Shown here piece after piece: positions 27,629 through 35,690 of a stretch of 64,000 bases of DNA (positions within the stretch are counted from its first letter, which is position 1; the number at the start of each line of letters is the position of its first letter). The DNA is from Spirochaetota bacterium (GTDB lineage Bacteria > Spirochaetota > UBA4802 > UBA5368), in the NCBI GenBank assembly GCA_035477215.1, contig DATIKU010000014.1:124001-188000 (forward strand), given 5' to 3'. Position numbers and translations under genes: made by a program. The notes beneath the pieces were generated by a model. That model ran no database searches. It worked only from the letters and a program-made list of their open reading frames with translations, and was not told the DNA's origin.

Positions 27629-28282
27629 TCAATACACCCATCCCATAACCCCCAGGCCGATGACGTTCATGATGATCGCCACGACATAGAGCGACGAGAT
27701 GAAGATGACGCGCTTCTTCGTGGTCTTGAGCCACAGCATGAATATGATGGCCGCGAAGAAGTGAAAATAGCCGATAAGAAGGATCAGCCAGATGCCGGCG
27801 AAGCTGCGGTTCCAGCAGGCCCAGTCCCACACCAGGAGTCCGCCGATGTTGAGCAGGCATTCCACGAAAACGCTGAACGCGGTGAAGCCGATCGCCCAGA
27901 ACCATTTTTCGGGAAGGCCCAGAATCTTCTGGTTCTGTCCCTTCGACAGGGTGTGGTAGTAGATGATTCCCGCCAGCGTAAACATGAACATGATCTCGAT
28001 GTTCCATCCCACCATGGTGCGAAGCGCCGTGTCACCGGGCGTGGTCCAGAAGGCCGAGTAGCCCGAGAGCACCATTACCCACCCGTTCCACGTCTCGTTG
28101 ACGAAGTCCATGCCGAACAGGGTGAGCCCGGCGAAGACCGCCTCCCAGTTGCCGCCCTCCCGCGCCTTTTTGATCTCGGTGGCGTAGATGTACATCACGA
28201 TCGCCAGGAGCGGAATGACGTACCATTTGAGCGTCGACAGGTCGCGCAGACCGTCGAGTGCCTGAAGCGTTGCTTCCGTCAT
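27629..28282 (-). CDS. Multi-pass membrane protein, unknown family
   Basis: A 217-residue hydrophobic protein with about six membrane helices. It is unusually rich in Trp (WNGWVMVL, WFWAIG, LVWDWACWNR) with several acidic residues near helix ends (MDFVNETWNGW, FVECLLN). No catalytic motif is recognised. GGGAGG precedes the ATG. It is downstream of, and on the same strand as, a TetR regulator, with a 153-base gap, and ends at a strong terminator. A TetR-controlled transport or lipid-modifying role is possible but unproven. Confidence 0.7.
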   Translation of the reverse strand: MTEATLQALDGLRDLSTLKWYVIPLLAIVMYIYATEIKKAREGGNWEAVFAGLTLFGMDFVNETWNGWVMVLSGYSAFWTTPGDTALRTMVGWNIEIMFMFTLAGIIYYHTLSKGQNQKILGLPEKWFWAIGFTAFSVFVECLLNIGGLLVWDWACWNRSFAGIWLILLIGYFHFFAAIIFMLWLKTTKKRVIFISSLYVVAIIMNVIGLGVMGWVY

Positions 28283-28435
28283 AAAATCCTCCCTTGTATC
28301 TATCGGGCGCGGCGCGGGGTCCGGCGCGGCCGGATTTCCCCGTGTCGAGTCCCGTGATCGGCCCCTTGCGGGACCGTTATGCGCGCCTTAGCGCCGTTCC
28401 GCGGGCGCGGCACCGGCGCTTTGCGTCTCCGGGCC

Positions 28436-29014
28436 TCACCGGCACAGCCCCCGGAGGATGAGCCGCAGGCCCTCCCGGAACATCTCCTCGACGTTCCCCC
28501 CTTCCTTTTTGACGTACGCCCTGATGAGGAACATGATATACACCGAAAACAGGAAATCCGTCGCGCGTTCCACGTTCATCTTATGGAACGATTTTTCCCG
28601 TACGCCCTGCGCCAGGATGTCCCTCATGATCCGCATCGCTGCGTCGTTGACGTCGCGAAACCGGTCCTCATCGGGCGACAGCGTGAAGATGTCGGGATCG
28701 CGCGAGAGGATCGCCGTTATGTCGCCGCGGTCGCGCAGGTACTCGAAGGAGCGCTCCGCCATCACGGCGAACTTCTCCGGCGCGCGATTCTCCGCCGCCA
28801 CCGCCAGCGCCACGGACTCCCGCCAGCGGTCCAGGGCGCTTCGCACGGTCCTCTCGTAGAGATCCTTCTTGTTTTTGACGTAGAAATAAATGTTGCCCGG
28901 CGTCATGCCGAGTTTGCCGGCCACGTCTTCCAGGGTGGTCTTCTTGTAGCCGTACTCCGCGAAAAGCTTCAGCGCGGCGTCGAATATCCGGTTTTCTTTT
29001 ATCGTTCTGCTCAT
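28436..29014 (-). CDS. TetR-family transcriptional regulator
   Basis: A 192-residue repressor candidate. The helix-turn-helix is at about 8-55 (FDAALKLFAEYGYKKTTLEDVAGKLGMTPGNIYFYVKNKKDLY, the classic TetR N-terminus). The C-terminal ligand domain is helical and unassigned; DPDIFTLSPDEDRFRDVND is a characteristic loop. The ATG at 29014 starts the conserved region; the frame opens earlier at 29125 without similarity. A long palindrome lies at 29131-29163, suggesting autoregulation, and a membrane protein gene follows. Confidence 0.9.
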   Translation of the reverse strand: MSRTIKENRIFDAALKLFAEYGYKKTTLEDVAGKLGMTPGNIYFYVKNKKDLYERTVRSALDRWRESVALAVAAENRAPEKFAVMAERSFEYLRDRGDITAILSRDPDIFTLSPDEDRFRDVNDAAMRIMRDILAQGVREKSFHKMNVERATDFLFSVYIMFLIRAYVKKEGGNVEEMFREGLRLILRGLCR

Positions 29015-29130
29015 GGCAGTTGGCGCATAACCGGGCGATAAAACGGTTTTTCCCAGCCGGCGGCGGGGAAAAACCTTCTGTTCCCGGGATTTATAACAGG
29101 CCTGTCGGGACAAGGAACAGACCATGTTAA

Positions 29131-29163
29131 ATAATTGAATACATTCATAAAATATTCAATTAT
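29131..29163. promoter_or_regulatory. Long palindromic operator upstream of TetR gene
   Basis: ATAATTGAATA, 11 bases, TATTCAATTAT: two perfect 11-bp arms. An inner TGAATACATTCA palindrome overlaps the left arm and spacer, so three TGAAT/ATTCA half-sites are present. Read leftward, a perfect TTGACA (29169-29164) abuts the right arm. The layout fits a TetR operator covering the promoter. Confidence 0.7.
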
Positions 29164-29333
29164 TGTCAAGCAATTTTCAAAACGCACCAAACGTGATCTC
29201 AATGCGCGACGGCGCCGGGCCCAATGCGGCCGAATCGGTATGCGGGGGATGCGGCGGATTGATTGCGCGACGGGAAAGGCGGCGCCGGGGATAAGGTGGG
29301 TGCGGGGCGGCGCGAAACCGCCCCACCGAAGCG

Positions 29334-29867
29334 CTAATCCCTCTTCGTGCGCTGCCTGGGTCCCGGCGACTCCGTCTTTTCTCTGGCCGGGTAGGTGATA
29401 ATGATCGTCCCCACCCCGTGCGAGCCCTTGCCCAGGTTTGAAAGCAGGACCACATATTCACCGCCGGTCCGGGTGAGCTCGCCAGCGTCGACGGGGTAAT
29501 TGATGGATGACTTCGTTTTAAACCGTTCCTTTTTCTTGATGTATCTGTCCGGTATATTGTTGGTCTTCTCATCCTGAATGCCTTTGGCCTCGACGATCCA
29601 TACCTTGAAGGGTGAGCCTTCGCCGCCCTTTATTTTGCCGCCTCCCACCTCAATGTTCGCCGTAATGAGGCCCGGCTCGTCGAGCTTGATCGGAAACTGG
29701 ACAGAATACGGATCTCTCTCCCCTCCCGGGGCCTGGTACAGGGTGAACCTGTGGGTTTCGGTCTTCTCCAGACGCTCCTGTCTGGCGGCGGTCACGCCGG
29801 TCTCGGTCATAAAGATAAACAGTAGGTATGTTAGGGAAATACACAATGCGGTAAGGAACTTTTTCAC
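29334..29867 (-). CDS. Small exported protein of unknown function
   Basis: A 177-residue protein with a signal peptide (1-28, ending TAA). The mature part is predicted all-beta (FTLYQAPGG, YSVQFPIKLDEPGLITANIEVGG, GEYVVLLSNLGKGSHGVGTIIITYPA), resembling small periplasmic C2-like or pre-peptidase-type sandwich domains, but no family is recognised with confidence. The tail is basic and Pro-rich. The start is GTG with GGAGG upstream. It stands alone. Confidence 0.6.
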   Translation of the reverse strand: MKKFLTALCISLTYLLFIFMTETGVTAARQERLEKTETHRFTLYQAPGGERDPYSVQFPIKLDEPGLITANIEVGGGKIKGGEGSPFKVWIVEAKGIQDEKTNNIPDRYIKKKERFKTKSSINYPVDAGELTRTGGEYVVLLSNLGKGSHGVGTIIITYPAREKTESPGPRQRTKRD

Positions 29868-29999
29868 TTAGTGCCTCCAAAATTTGATTTGATAGTGTTC
29901 CGATAGACATGGAAAAGATATCATCGGAGAGCGGTCAAGTCAAGCGGCAACCGGGGTGACGGGAAAAGCATTTTTCAGGCTGTTGCCGATATTTGGGAA

Positions 30000-30335
30000 T
30001 TGTCATCAAAGAAAAGCAAATCATTGCCTGTGGAATCGATAAAGGAGCCGGGCAGGATTATTGGAGATGAGAAACTGGTTATCATTGATGGCGCAAAACA
30101 GCGCAAAAACAGGCCAAAAGACAAGAAAAAACCGAAGGGGCGAGGGTTGACGAATTCTCAGAAAAAAAAGAAATGGAAGACCGGCCGCGTCCGTGCGAAA
30201 ATCGAAAATTCTTTCGCGGGGGTCAAACGATTGCGTGTCGCGGTGTATGTTTCGCGGTCGCAACGGGATTGTTTCGTGGATTTGATATTCATGTTATCAT
30301 GTGGAACATGGAACTTTTATCTTCGGGCGGGATGA
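30000..30335 (+). pseudogene. C-terminal remnant of a DDE transposase
   Basis: The frame contains KKKPKGRGLT and then IENSFAGVKRLRV, matching the C-terminal part of IS5-group/DDE_4-type transposases (pattern R.RVEHAIG.IKRFRI). The catalytic N-terminal two thirds are missing, and the initiation region looks random. No intact inverted repeats were found. It marks an old insertion sequence. Confidence 0.65.
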
Positions 30336-30404
30336 TAGTTAAGAAACAAGTCTATTATTGAAAAATGATCAGCAAGGTGATGGAAAGCTTTCGGGAGGAA
30401 AAGG

Positions 30405-30731
30405 TTGGCGCTAATGCTTGGTGAGCATATGCTCGGCCGGATGGTACGCAAATACGCGAACCGCTGCCGCAGGCCGGCGATTTATTTTTTCCGCGACCAT
30501 CACGGGCATGAGGTGGATTTTGTCGTTCCGGTGGGGGGAAGGCTCGGGCTCTACGAACGCAAATGGTCCGAGGATCCTTCCGCGGACGCGCCGTCGTTTG
30601 CCGAGTTCGAAAAGGCTATCGGCGCGAAAAACATACTCTCACGAAGCATCATCACCCCCGGCGGGAACCCACGGAAAAAAAGCGCAGTATTAATCGAAGA
30701 TAGCATAGAGATATCGAGCCTGGAGGCGTGA
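30405..30731 (+). pseudogene. C-terminal fragment of a DUF4143-type AAA ATPase
   Basis: About 108 residues. IYFFRDHHGHEVDFVV and the following ERKWSED segment match the C-terminal DUF4143 region of predicted ATPases often found in accessory regions (pattern Y.R...G.EVDF......EVK.S). The AAA domain with Walker motifs is absent, and the frame opens with TTG after a transposase remnant. It is most likely a fragment left by the rearrangement that also removed most of the transposase. Confidence 0.65.
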
Positions 30732-30745
30732 ATCGGGTGTGGTCT

Positions 30746-31273
30746 CTATCTCCTTTCCTTTAACCTCTCCACCATCTCCCCGAACAGCGCGTAAAACTCC
30801 TTGAACTCGTCGTTCTTCCTCAGCGGCCGGGGCGACGGATATTTCCCCGCGATTATTTCCTTCATATATCCGGACATCACGTAAATGGGTCCCGAGATGT
30901 GGTGGGTCTTCCTTATAAGAGCGATGAAGAGTATGGCTCCCTGGGCCAGTATGAATACGACGATTCCCCGGAGGAGCGCGTTGTTCTGCGCGATGATCTT
31001 CTCCATGGTGGCGACGTTCTGCGCGTGTATCCCCGAAATGTTTGCAATCGGCAGGTTCTCGGCGCCTGCGGCTTCCTGAGAAAAGGCGAGGAGCGCCTCC
31101 ACATTGTTGTTGTAGAGCACGATGATATTGTTGAGCCGCCGGTTGTTCATGCTGATGTTGGCGCTGATGGCGGCGACGATAACGGCCGACACAAGCAGGA
31201 TGACGGCGATGATAGAAAATGCGGTCTTAAACTGGAACTTTTTATCGAGGACGTACTTTTTTCGCTGTGTCAT
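30746..31273 (-). CDS. Membrane protein with HAMP-like domain
   Basis: A 175-residue protein with two membrane helices (about 15-38 and 103-124), a short helical periplasmic loop between them, and a C-terminal HAMP-like segment (HISGPIYVMSGYMKEIIAGKY through EMVERLKERR). It has the layout of a chemoreceptor or histidine kinase with the output module missing, yet the end is clean rather than frameshifted. It might pair with another signalling protein. GAGGGG precedes the ATG. Downstream are the ATPase and transposase fragments on the other strand. Confidence 0.65.
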   Translation of the reverse strand: MTQRKKYVLDKKFQFKTAFSIIAVILLVSAVIVAAISANISMNNRRLNNIIVLYNNNVEALLAFSQEAAGAENLPIANISGIHAQNVATMEKIIAQNNALLRGIVVFILAQGAILFIALIRKTHHISGPIYVMSGYMKEIIAGKYPSPRPLRKNDEFKEFYALFGEMVERLKERR

Positions 31274-31357
31274 GGCGCATGCCCCTCGCGGAAGTGGGGC
31301 GTCCAGGCCGCCCCCGGTTGAATGGATAGCACGGCGGGGCGGATTTGGTCAATCCCT

Positions 31358-32014
31358 TTATGGGTTCGCCGCGGCGCCGCGCGTCCGCGGCGTGCCGTCC
31401 GGACCGTGGAGCAACAGTTCACCGGCGCCCGATTCGACGAGCATTTTATAAAAGAGCCGCAGCGGAAAGCCGATAACGTTCGAAACCGAGCCCTCAACGC
31501 GTTCGATGATCATGCCGCCGTGCTCCTGCGCTGCATAGGCCCCGGCCTTGTCCAGGTACTCGATGCGGCCGAGGTAGGCGACGAGCGAGGGTGCGTCGAG
31601 CGGCTTGAACGTGATGTCCGAGCGCTCGATGCCGGTCGCCGTCACGTATCGCCCTCTTCCGTCGCCGGCGCGCCACAGGCCGAGGGTGATGGCGCTTATC
31701 ACCTGGTGCGTCCGTCCCGAGAGGCGTCCGAGTATCGAGAGCGCGTCGTCAAAGCCGGAGGGTTTGCCGATGATCATGCCGCCGATTGTAACGATGGTGT
31801 CGCCGGTGATGACGAGCGTTCCTTCCGGCCCGCTTTCGACAAGCGGCGCGAGCGAGCGCATCTTGTCGGCGGCGACGCGCGCGGCGTACGCCTCGGGCGC
31901 TTCGCCGGGGAGGGGCGTTTCGTCCGCGTCGGGCGACATCACGCTGAAGTCGTCGAAGATGTCGCGCAGCAGCTCTTTTCTGCGGGGCGAGGATGATCCG
32001 AGTATTACGCGCAT
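31358..32014 (-). CDS. maf: Maf-family nucleotide pyrophosphatase
   Basis: Predicted to hydrolyse non-canonical or modified nucleoside triphosphates (dTTP/UTP-type) to monophosphates. It has 218 residues, slightly longer than usual because of a Gly/Pro-rich tail. Motifs: LGSSSPRRKELL at the start, VITGDTIV with the catalytic Asp, and the KPSGFDDA and VIGFPL segments. It lies 4 bases after the stop of the rel gene on the same strand, so probably cotranscribed. Confidence 0.9.
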   Translation of the reverse strand: MRVILGSSSPRRKELLRDIFDDFSVMSPDADETPLPGEAPEAYAARVAADKMRSLAPLVESGPEGTLVITGDTIVTIGGMIIGKPSGFDDALSILGRLSGRTHQVISAITLGLWRAGDGRGRYVTATGIERSDITFKPLDAPSLVAYLGRIEYLDKAGAYAAQEHGGMIIERVEGSVSNVIGFPLRLFYKMLVESGAGELLLHGPDGTPRTRGAAANP

Positions 32015-32017
32015 GGC

Positions 32018-34057
32018 CTATTTCACGAGGACCTTTTCATTGAGCTTCTGGATCGAGGTGATGTTCTTCAGCCGCTTCAACCGGCCGATGATATCCCTGA
32101 GGTGCGCAAGGCTTTTCACCTCCAGGACCAGCTTGATCACCGCGTTGTCGCCGGCATGCACCGTGGCCTCGACCTTGATGATGTTGGTTTTGCAGGTGGC
32201 GAGCTCGTCGGCGACGTCTTTGAGGAGGTTCGGCCGGTCGATTGCCTGGATCGAGAGCTTGACCGGGTAGGTGTTTTCCGATCCTTCCCAGACGATGGCA
32301 ATAAAGCGCTCCTGTTCATTTGTGAGCCGTTTGAGCGAGGGGCAGCTCTTTTTATGTACGGTGATGCCCCTTCCGCGCGTAATGAAGCCCACCACGTCGT
32401 CGCCGGGAATGGGCTGACAGCACTGCGAGAGTTTGATGAGCACGTTCGACGTGCCGTCGATCGAGAGCGACATCTTCTTCTGGCGGGAGATGCTTTTTAT
32501 CTTGAATAGCTCGGTCTCGGGGATCGATACCTCGGCCGTTTTTTCGGTCTTTTTCGTCTCCGGCGGCGCCCCGGGCTTCCGCTCGGTCTCCTTTTCCCTG
32601 CGCAGCCAGTTGCGTATCTTGTAGCGCGCGTTGGACGATTTGACAAACTTCAGCCACGACTCCGACGGGTGCCCCTTGGGGCTGGTAAGCACCTCGACGA
32701 TGTCGCCGCTCTTTATCTCGGTCTTGAGGGGCACGAGCATGTTGTTGACCTTGGCGCCGACGCAGCGGTTTCCGACCTCGGTGTGGATGGCGTAGGCGAA
32801 ATCGATCGGTGTTGCGCCCTTGGCGAGCTTCATGATCTTTCCCTTGGGGGTGAAGACGAATATCTCGTCCTCGTAAAGGTCCATCTTCAGCTCTTTCATG
32901 AACTCGCGGCTGTCCACATTTTCCTTCTGCCCGGCATCGGCGCGGGGGATGTTCTGCATAACGTGGAAATTTTTGAACGCGCGCTGGTGCAGTGAGTCCC
33001 TGTCCTTGTAGAGCCAGTGCGCGGCGATTCCCATCTCGGCGGTGGCGTGCATGTCGTAAGTGCGGATCTGGAACTCGAGCGGCAGGCCGTCGGGGCCTAT
33101 TACGGTAGTGTGCAGCGACTGGTACATGTTCGATTTCGGCACCGCGATAAAGTCCTTGAAGCGCGAGGTGATCGGAGACCAGAGCGTATGGATGACGCCG
33201 AGAATGCCGTAGCAGTCCTTTACCTCGGCGGTGATGATGCGGATGGCGCGGAGGTCGAAGATGTCCTCGAAGCTCTTGCCCTGGATCTTCATCTTCCGGT
33301 AGATGGAGTAGAAGTGCTTCGCGCGGCCGGTGATCTTGGCCTGGATGTCGAGGCGCTTTAACTGCTGGTCCAGAATGAAACGCAAATCCTCGATGAACTC
33401 CTCGATCTCGGTCTTGCGCCGGGCCACCTTGGCGGCGATCTCCTCGAACTCGCCCGGGTGGAGGACGTGGAAGGCCATGTCCTCGAGCTCCGCGCGGATC
33501 TGCGACATGCCGAGCCTCCCGGCCATCGGCGCGTAGATGTCCATCACCTCGCGCGCGATACGGACCTGTTTTTGCTCGGGCTGGAACATGATGGTGCGCA
33601 TGTTGTGCACCTTGTCGGCGAGCTTGATGAGGATCACGCGGACGTCCTTGATGGTCGCCATCAGCATCTTCCTGATGCTGTGTACCTGATCGTTGTAGCG
33701 GGTCTTCTTTTTGAGCGAGGATATCTTGGTGACGCCGTCGACCAGAAGCGCGATATCCTCGCCGAACCGCTCCCTGATGATTTCGAGCGAGACGGATGTG
33801 TCCTCGACCACGTCGTGCAGCAGCGCCGCGGCGATGGTGGTGGTGTCCATCTTCAAATTCGCCAGAATGATTCCGATCTCGAGCGGGTGAACGATATAGG
33901 GTTCGCCCGAAAAGCGTTTCTGGTCCCGGTGGGCCTCGCTCGCGTATTCGTACGCCCTCCTGATCAGATCGAGGTCCCCTTCCGGATTGTTCGCCTCGAT
34001 CGCCGCGAGGAGCGCGTGGATGTCGCGGCTCTTTATTTTCAGGTCTATTTTCGACAT
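32018..34057 (-). CDS. rel: Bifunctional (p)ppGpp synthetase/hydrolase
   Basis: Stringent-response enzyme of 679 residues. Order: HD hydrolase (about 20-175; ALLHDVVEDT and the LADKVHNMRT motif), synthetase (about 220-340; GRAKHFYSIYRKM, RFKDFIAVPKSNMYQSLH), TGS (about 385-445), a helical/zinc-finger region, and C-terminal ACT (about 605-679). The RFKD synthetase motif is the form seen in bifunctional Rel/SpoT rather than RelA. The ATG at 34057 begins the conserved N-terminus; an upstream extension to 34138 has no similarity. It is cotranscribed with maf. Confidence 0.95.
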   Translation of the reverse strand: MSKIDLKIKSRDIHALLAAIEANNPEGDLDLIRRAYEYASEAHRDQKRFSGEPYIVHPLEIGIILANLKMDTTTIAAALLHDVVEDTSVSLEIIRERFGEDIALLVDGVTKISSLKKKTRYNDQVHSIRKMLMATIKDVRVILIKLADKVHNMRTIMFQPEQKQVRIAREVMDIYAPMAGRLGMSQIRAELEDMAFHVLHPGEFEEIAAKVARRKTEIEEFIEDLRFILDQQLKRLDIQAKITGRAKHFYSIYRKMKIQGKSFEDIFDLRAIRIITAEVKDCYGILGVIHTLWSPITSRFKDFIAVPKSNMYQSLHTTVIGPDGLPLEFQIRTYDMHATAEMGIAAHWLYKDRDSLHQRAFKNFHVMQNIPRADAGQKENVDSREFMKELKMDLYEDEIFVFTPKGKIMKLAKGATPIDFAYAIHTEVGNRCVGAKVNNMLVPLKTEIKSGDIVEVLTSPKGHPSESWLKFVKSSNARYKIRNWLRREKETERKPGAPPETKKTEKTAEVSIPETELFKIKSISRQKKMSLSIDGTSNVLIKLSQCCQPIPGDDVVGFITRGRGITVHKKSCPSLKRLTNEQERFIAIVWEGSENTYPVKLSIQAIDRPNLLKDVADELATCKTNIIKVEATVHAGDNAVIKLVLEVKSLAHLRDIIGRLKRLKNITSIQKLNEKVLVK

Positions 34058-34694
34058 CTGCCGGTAACGATCCCGCCGTATTAGTGGAATAACGCACACC
34101 CGTACTGCCACTTTACCACCGCGCGGACGGCGTTTCAACCATTAATCGCGTCGCGCGTTCCCGCTTCTTTCGGGTGAGAATTAAATTTCGGGAAGAATCA
34201 TAATAATGCGCCGTCTTCGCGAGCCCCGGCCGTATCGGGGCGCGGCGGTCGCTCTTTAATACAAAGTTTCATGGATCAACATATTGCCTTTTGAGATCGC
34301 CGCATCGCCGCGCTCTTCGCGATGACGGCATTTTCACCCCGAATTTGAGAGCACGCCGATCGCTTCTCAATGCACCGGAGGAATACGCCGGCGGGAAAAA
34401 AAGTTAAGCAAAAATCGCCTTCGGCCGATTTTAGAATTGATTGATAATCATTTACACTCCTGGATACATGCCGGGGAGAAGGCTTTTGCAAGCGGCATTC
34501 TTGCAAAAGCCTTTTTTGTCTTCTAAATATAGGGGCCCGTATTTGCCGATATATATACCGGGCATGTTGTGGATTCAGGGGGAATCGGGTTTTTTCCCCG
34601 CCGTTGGCGGGGGAGGGGCGGATTGCCCGGCTGTGCAACAGCCTGGTCATGGAATAGCGTTTGGGAAAAAGGCCGCAGGGCGGAATAAAACATA
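34058..34694. other. 637-base intergenic region with two hairpins
   Basis: Contains the leftward start region of rel, a strong rightward terminator-like hairpin at 34479-34519 with no gene before it, and a second A/T-flanked hairpin at 34411-34432 (AAAATCGCC/GGCCGATTTT with one bulge). No convincing protein frame is seen. It is a candidate location for a small RNA. Confidence 0.5.
34479..34519 (+). terminator. Orphan intrinsic terminator
   Basis: AAGGCTTTTGCAA (34479-34491) and TTGCAAAAGCCTT (34501-34513) form a perfect 13-bp stem with a 9-base loop, followed by a run of T. It is oriented rightward, but no rightward gene precedes it; the nearest upstream gene, rel, runs the other way. Confidence 0.8.
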
Positions 34695-35309
34695 ATGATT
34701 TTCGTCATCAACGAACAGAACCCGCAGAAGAGGCTGATACAGAAGACGCGCGAGGTGCTCGAGCAGGGGGGCGTCATCATCTACCCCACCGACACCGTTT
34801 ACGCGTATGGCTGCGACATCACGGACCGGCGCGCGATAGAGCGGATTTATCGTATTAAAAAGATTGCCAGAAACAAGCCGTTGAGTTTTGTGTTCTCAGA
34901 TATCAGCGAGCTTCACGAATACGTGCGTAATATTTCGGACCCGGCCTTCAAGGCGATGAAGAAGGCCCTGCCGGGGCCGTACACCTTCGTCTTCAAGGCG
35001 AGCGGGCTGGTGCCGAAGATCGCCATCTCGCAGCAGAAAACGATCGGTGTGCGGATACCCGACAACAACGTCGCGCGCGATATCGTGCGGGCGCTGGGAA
35101 GGCCGATCATCTCGGCGAGCGTCAGCACGGCGGCGGGCGAATACATAATAGAACCGGACGACCTCGAGAAGGTGTACCGAAACGAGGTCGATCTGGTGAT
35201 GGACTGCGGGCCGAAGGTTTCCGAGCCGTCGACGGTGGTCGACTTTTCGGACGGTGACATGCGGATTATACGGAAGGGTAAGGGTGATCTCTTTTTCACC
35301 CCGGGATGA
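34695..35309 (+). CDS. YciO-type Sua5/YrdC family protein
   Basis: A 204-residue YrdC-fold protein. The family includes the threonylcarbamoyl-AMP synthase TsaC/Sua5 that acts in tRNA t6A formation. Motifs: GGVIIYPTDTVYAYGCD, RIYRIKKIARNKPLSF, PGPYTFVFKA, GVRIPD. Length and the opening (INEQNPQKRLIQKTREVLEQGG) are closest to E. coli YciO, whose role is less certain than TsaC's. The next gene begins 27 bases later on the same strand. Confidence 0.85.
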   Translation: MIFVINEQNPQKRLIQKTREVLEQGGVIIYPTDTVYAYGCDITDRRAIERIYRIKKIARNKPLSFVFSDISELHEYVRNISDPAFKAMKKALPGPYTFVFKASGLVPKIAISQQKTIGVRIPDNNVARDIVRALGRPIISASVSTAAGEYIIEPDDLEKVYRNEVDLVMDCGPKVSEPSTVVDFSDGDMRIIRKGKGDLFFTPG

Positions 35310-35336
35310 ATTTATAATCTGTCTTAGAGGAAAACC

Positions 35337-35663
35337 ATGTCCGACGAAATGATAAGCTTTATAATGAAACTCCTGGCCATCGTTCTCTACGTGGCCCTTG
35401 GCGCGCTGTTGTCGTGGATCTTCTATTACCTGAAGCGGCGAGACCTCCTTGGCGGTTATATCGGCGGGCTCGTGATCGGCGTTATCGGCGCGCTTATCGG
35501 CGGATTCATCCTCGACCGCCTGCTCCTTGAGGCCGCCATCCGGGTGTTGCGCTTCCTGGTGTACGACACCGGGGTCAACCTCATCGCCGGCTTTATCGGC
35601 GGGTACGCGGCGCTCTACATCATGAACAGGCTCAACCACAACAAGGAACGAAAAAAATACTGA
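35337..35663 (+). CDS. Small Gly-rich membrane protein
   Basis: A 108-residue protein with three membrane segments (about 8-30, 38-62, 76-97). GGYIGGLVIGVIGALIGGFIL is a run of small residues and glycines like those of transglycosylase-associated (GlsB/YeaQ) proteins, though it is longer and lacks their typical ending. The C-terminus is polar and basic. AGAGG precedes the ATG. Probably cotranscribed with the YciO-like gene. Function unknown. Confidence 0.7.
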   Translation: MSDEMISFIMKLLAIVLYVALGALLSWIFYYLKRRDLLGGYIGGLVIGVIGALIGGFILDRLLLEAAIRVLRFLVYDTGVNLIAGFIGGYAALYIMNRLNHNKERKKY

Positions 35664-35690
35664 GCGCCGCGCCCCCGGCGCGTTTTGCAA

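Noticed and set aside
32352-34097. A 581-codon open frame on the minus strand, shifted relative to rel
   Set aside because: It overlaps the clearly coding rel gene out of frame, and its translation is Arg/Gly/His-rich low-complexity, typical of a high-GC shadow frame.
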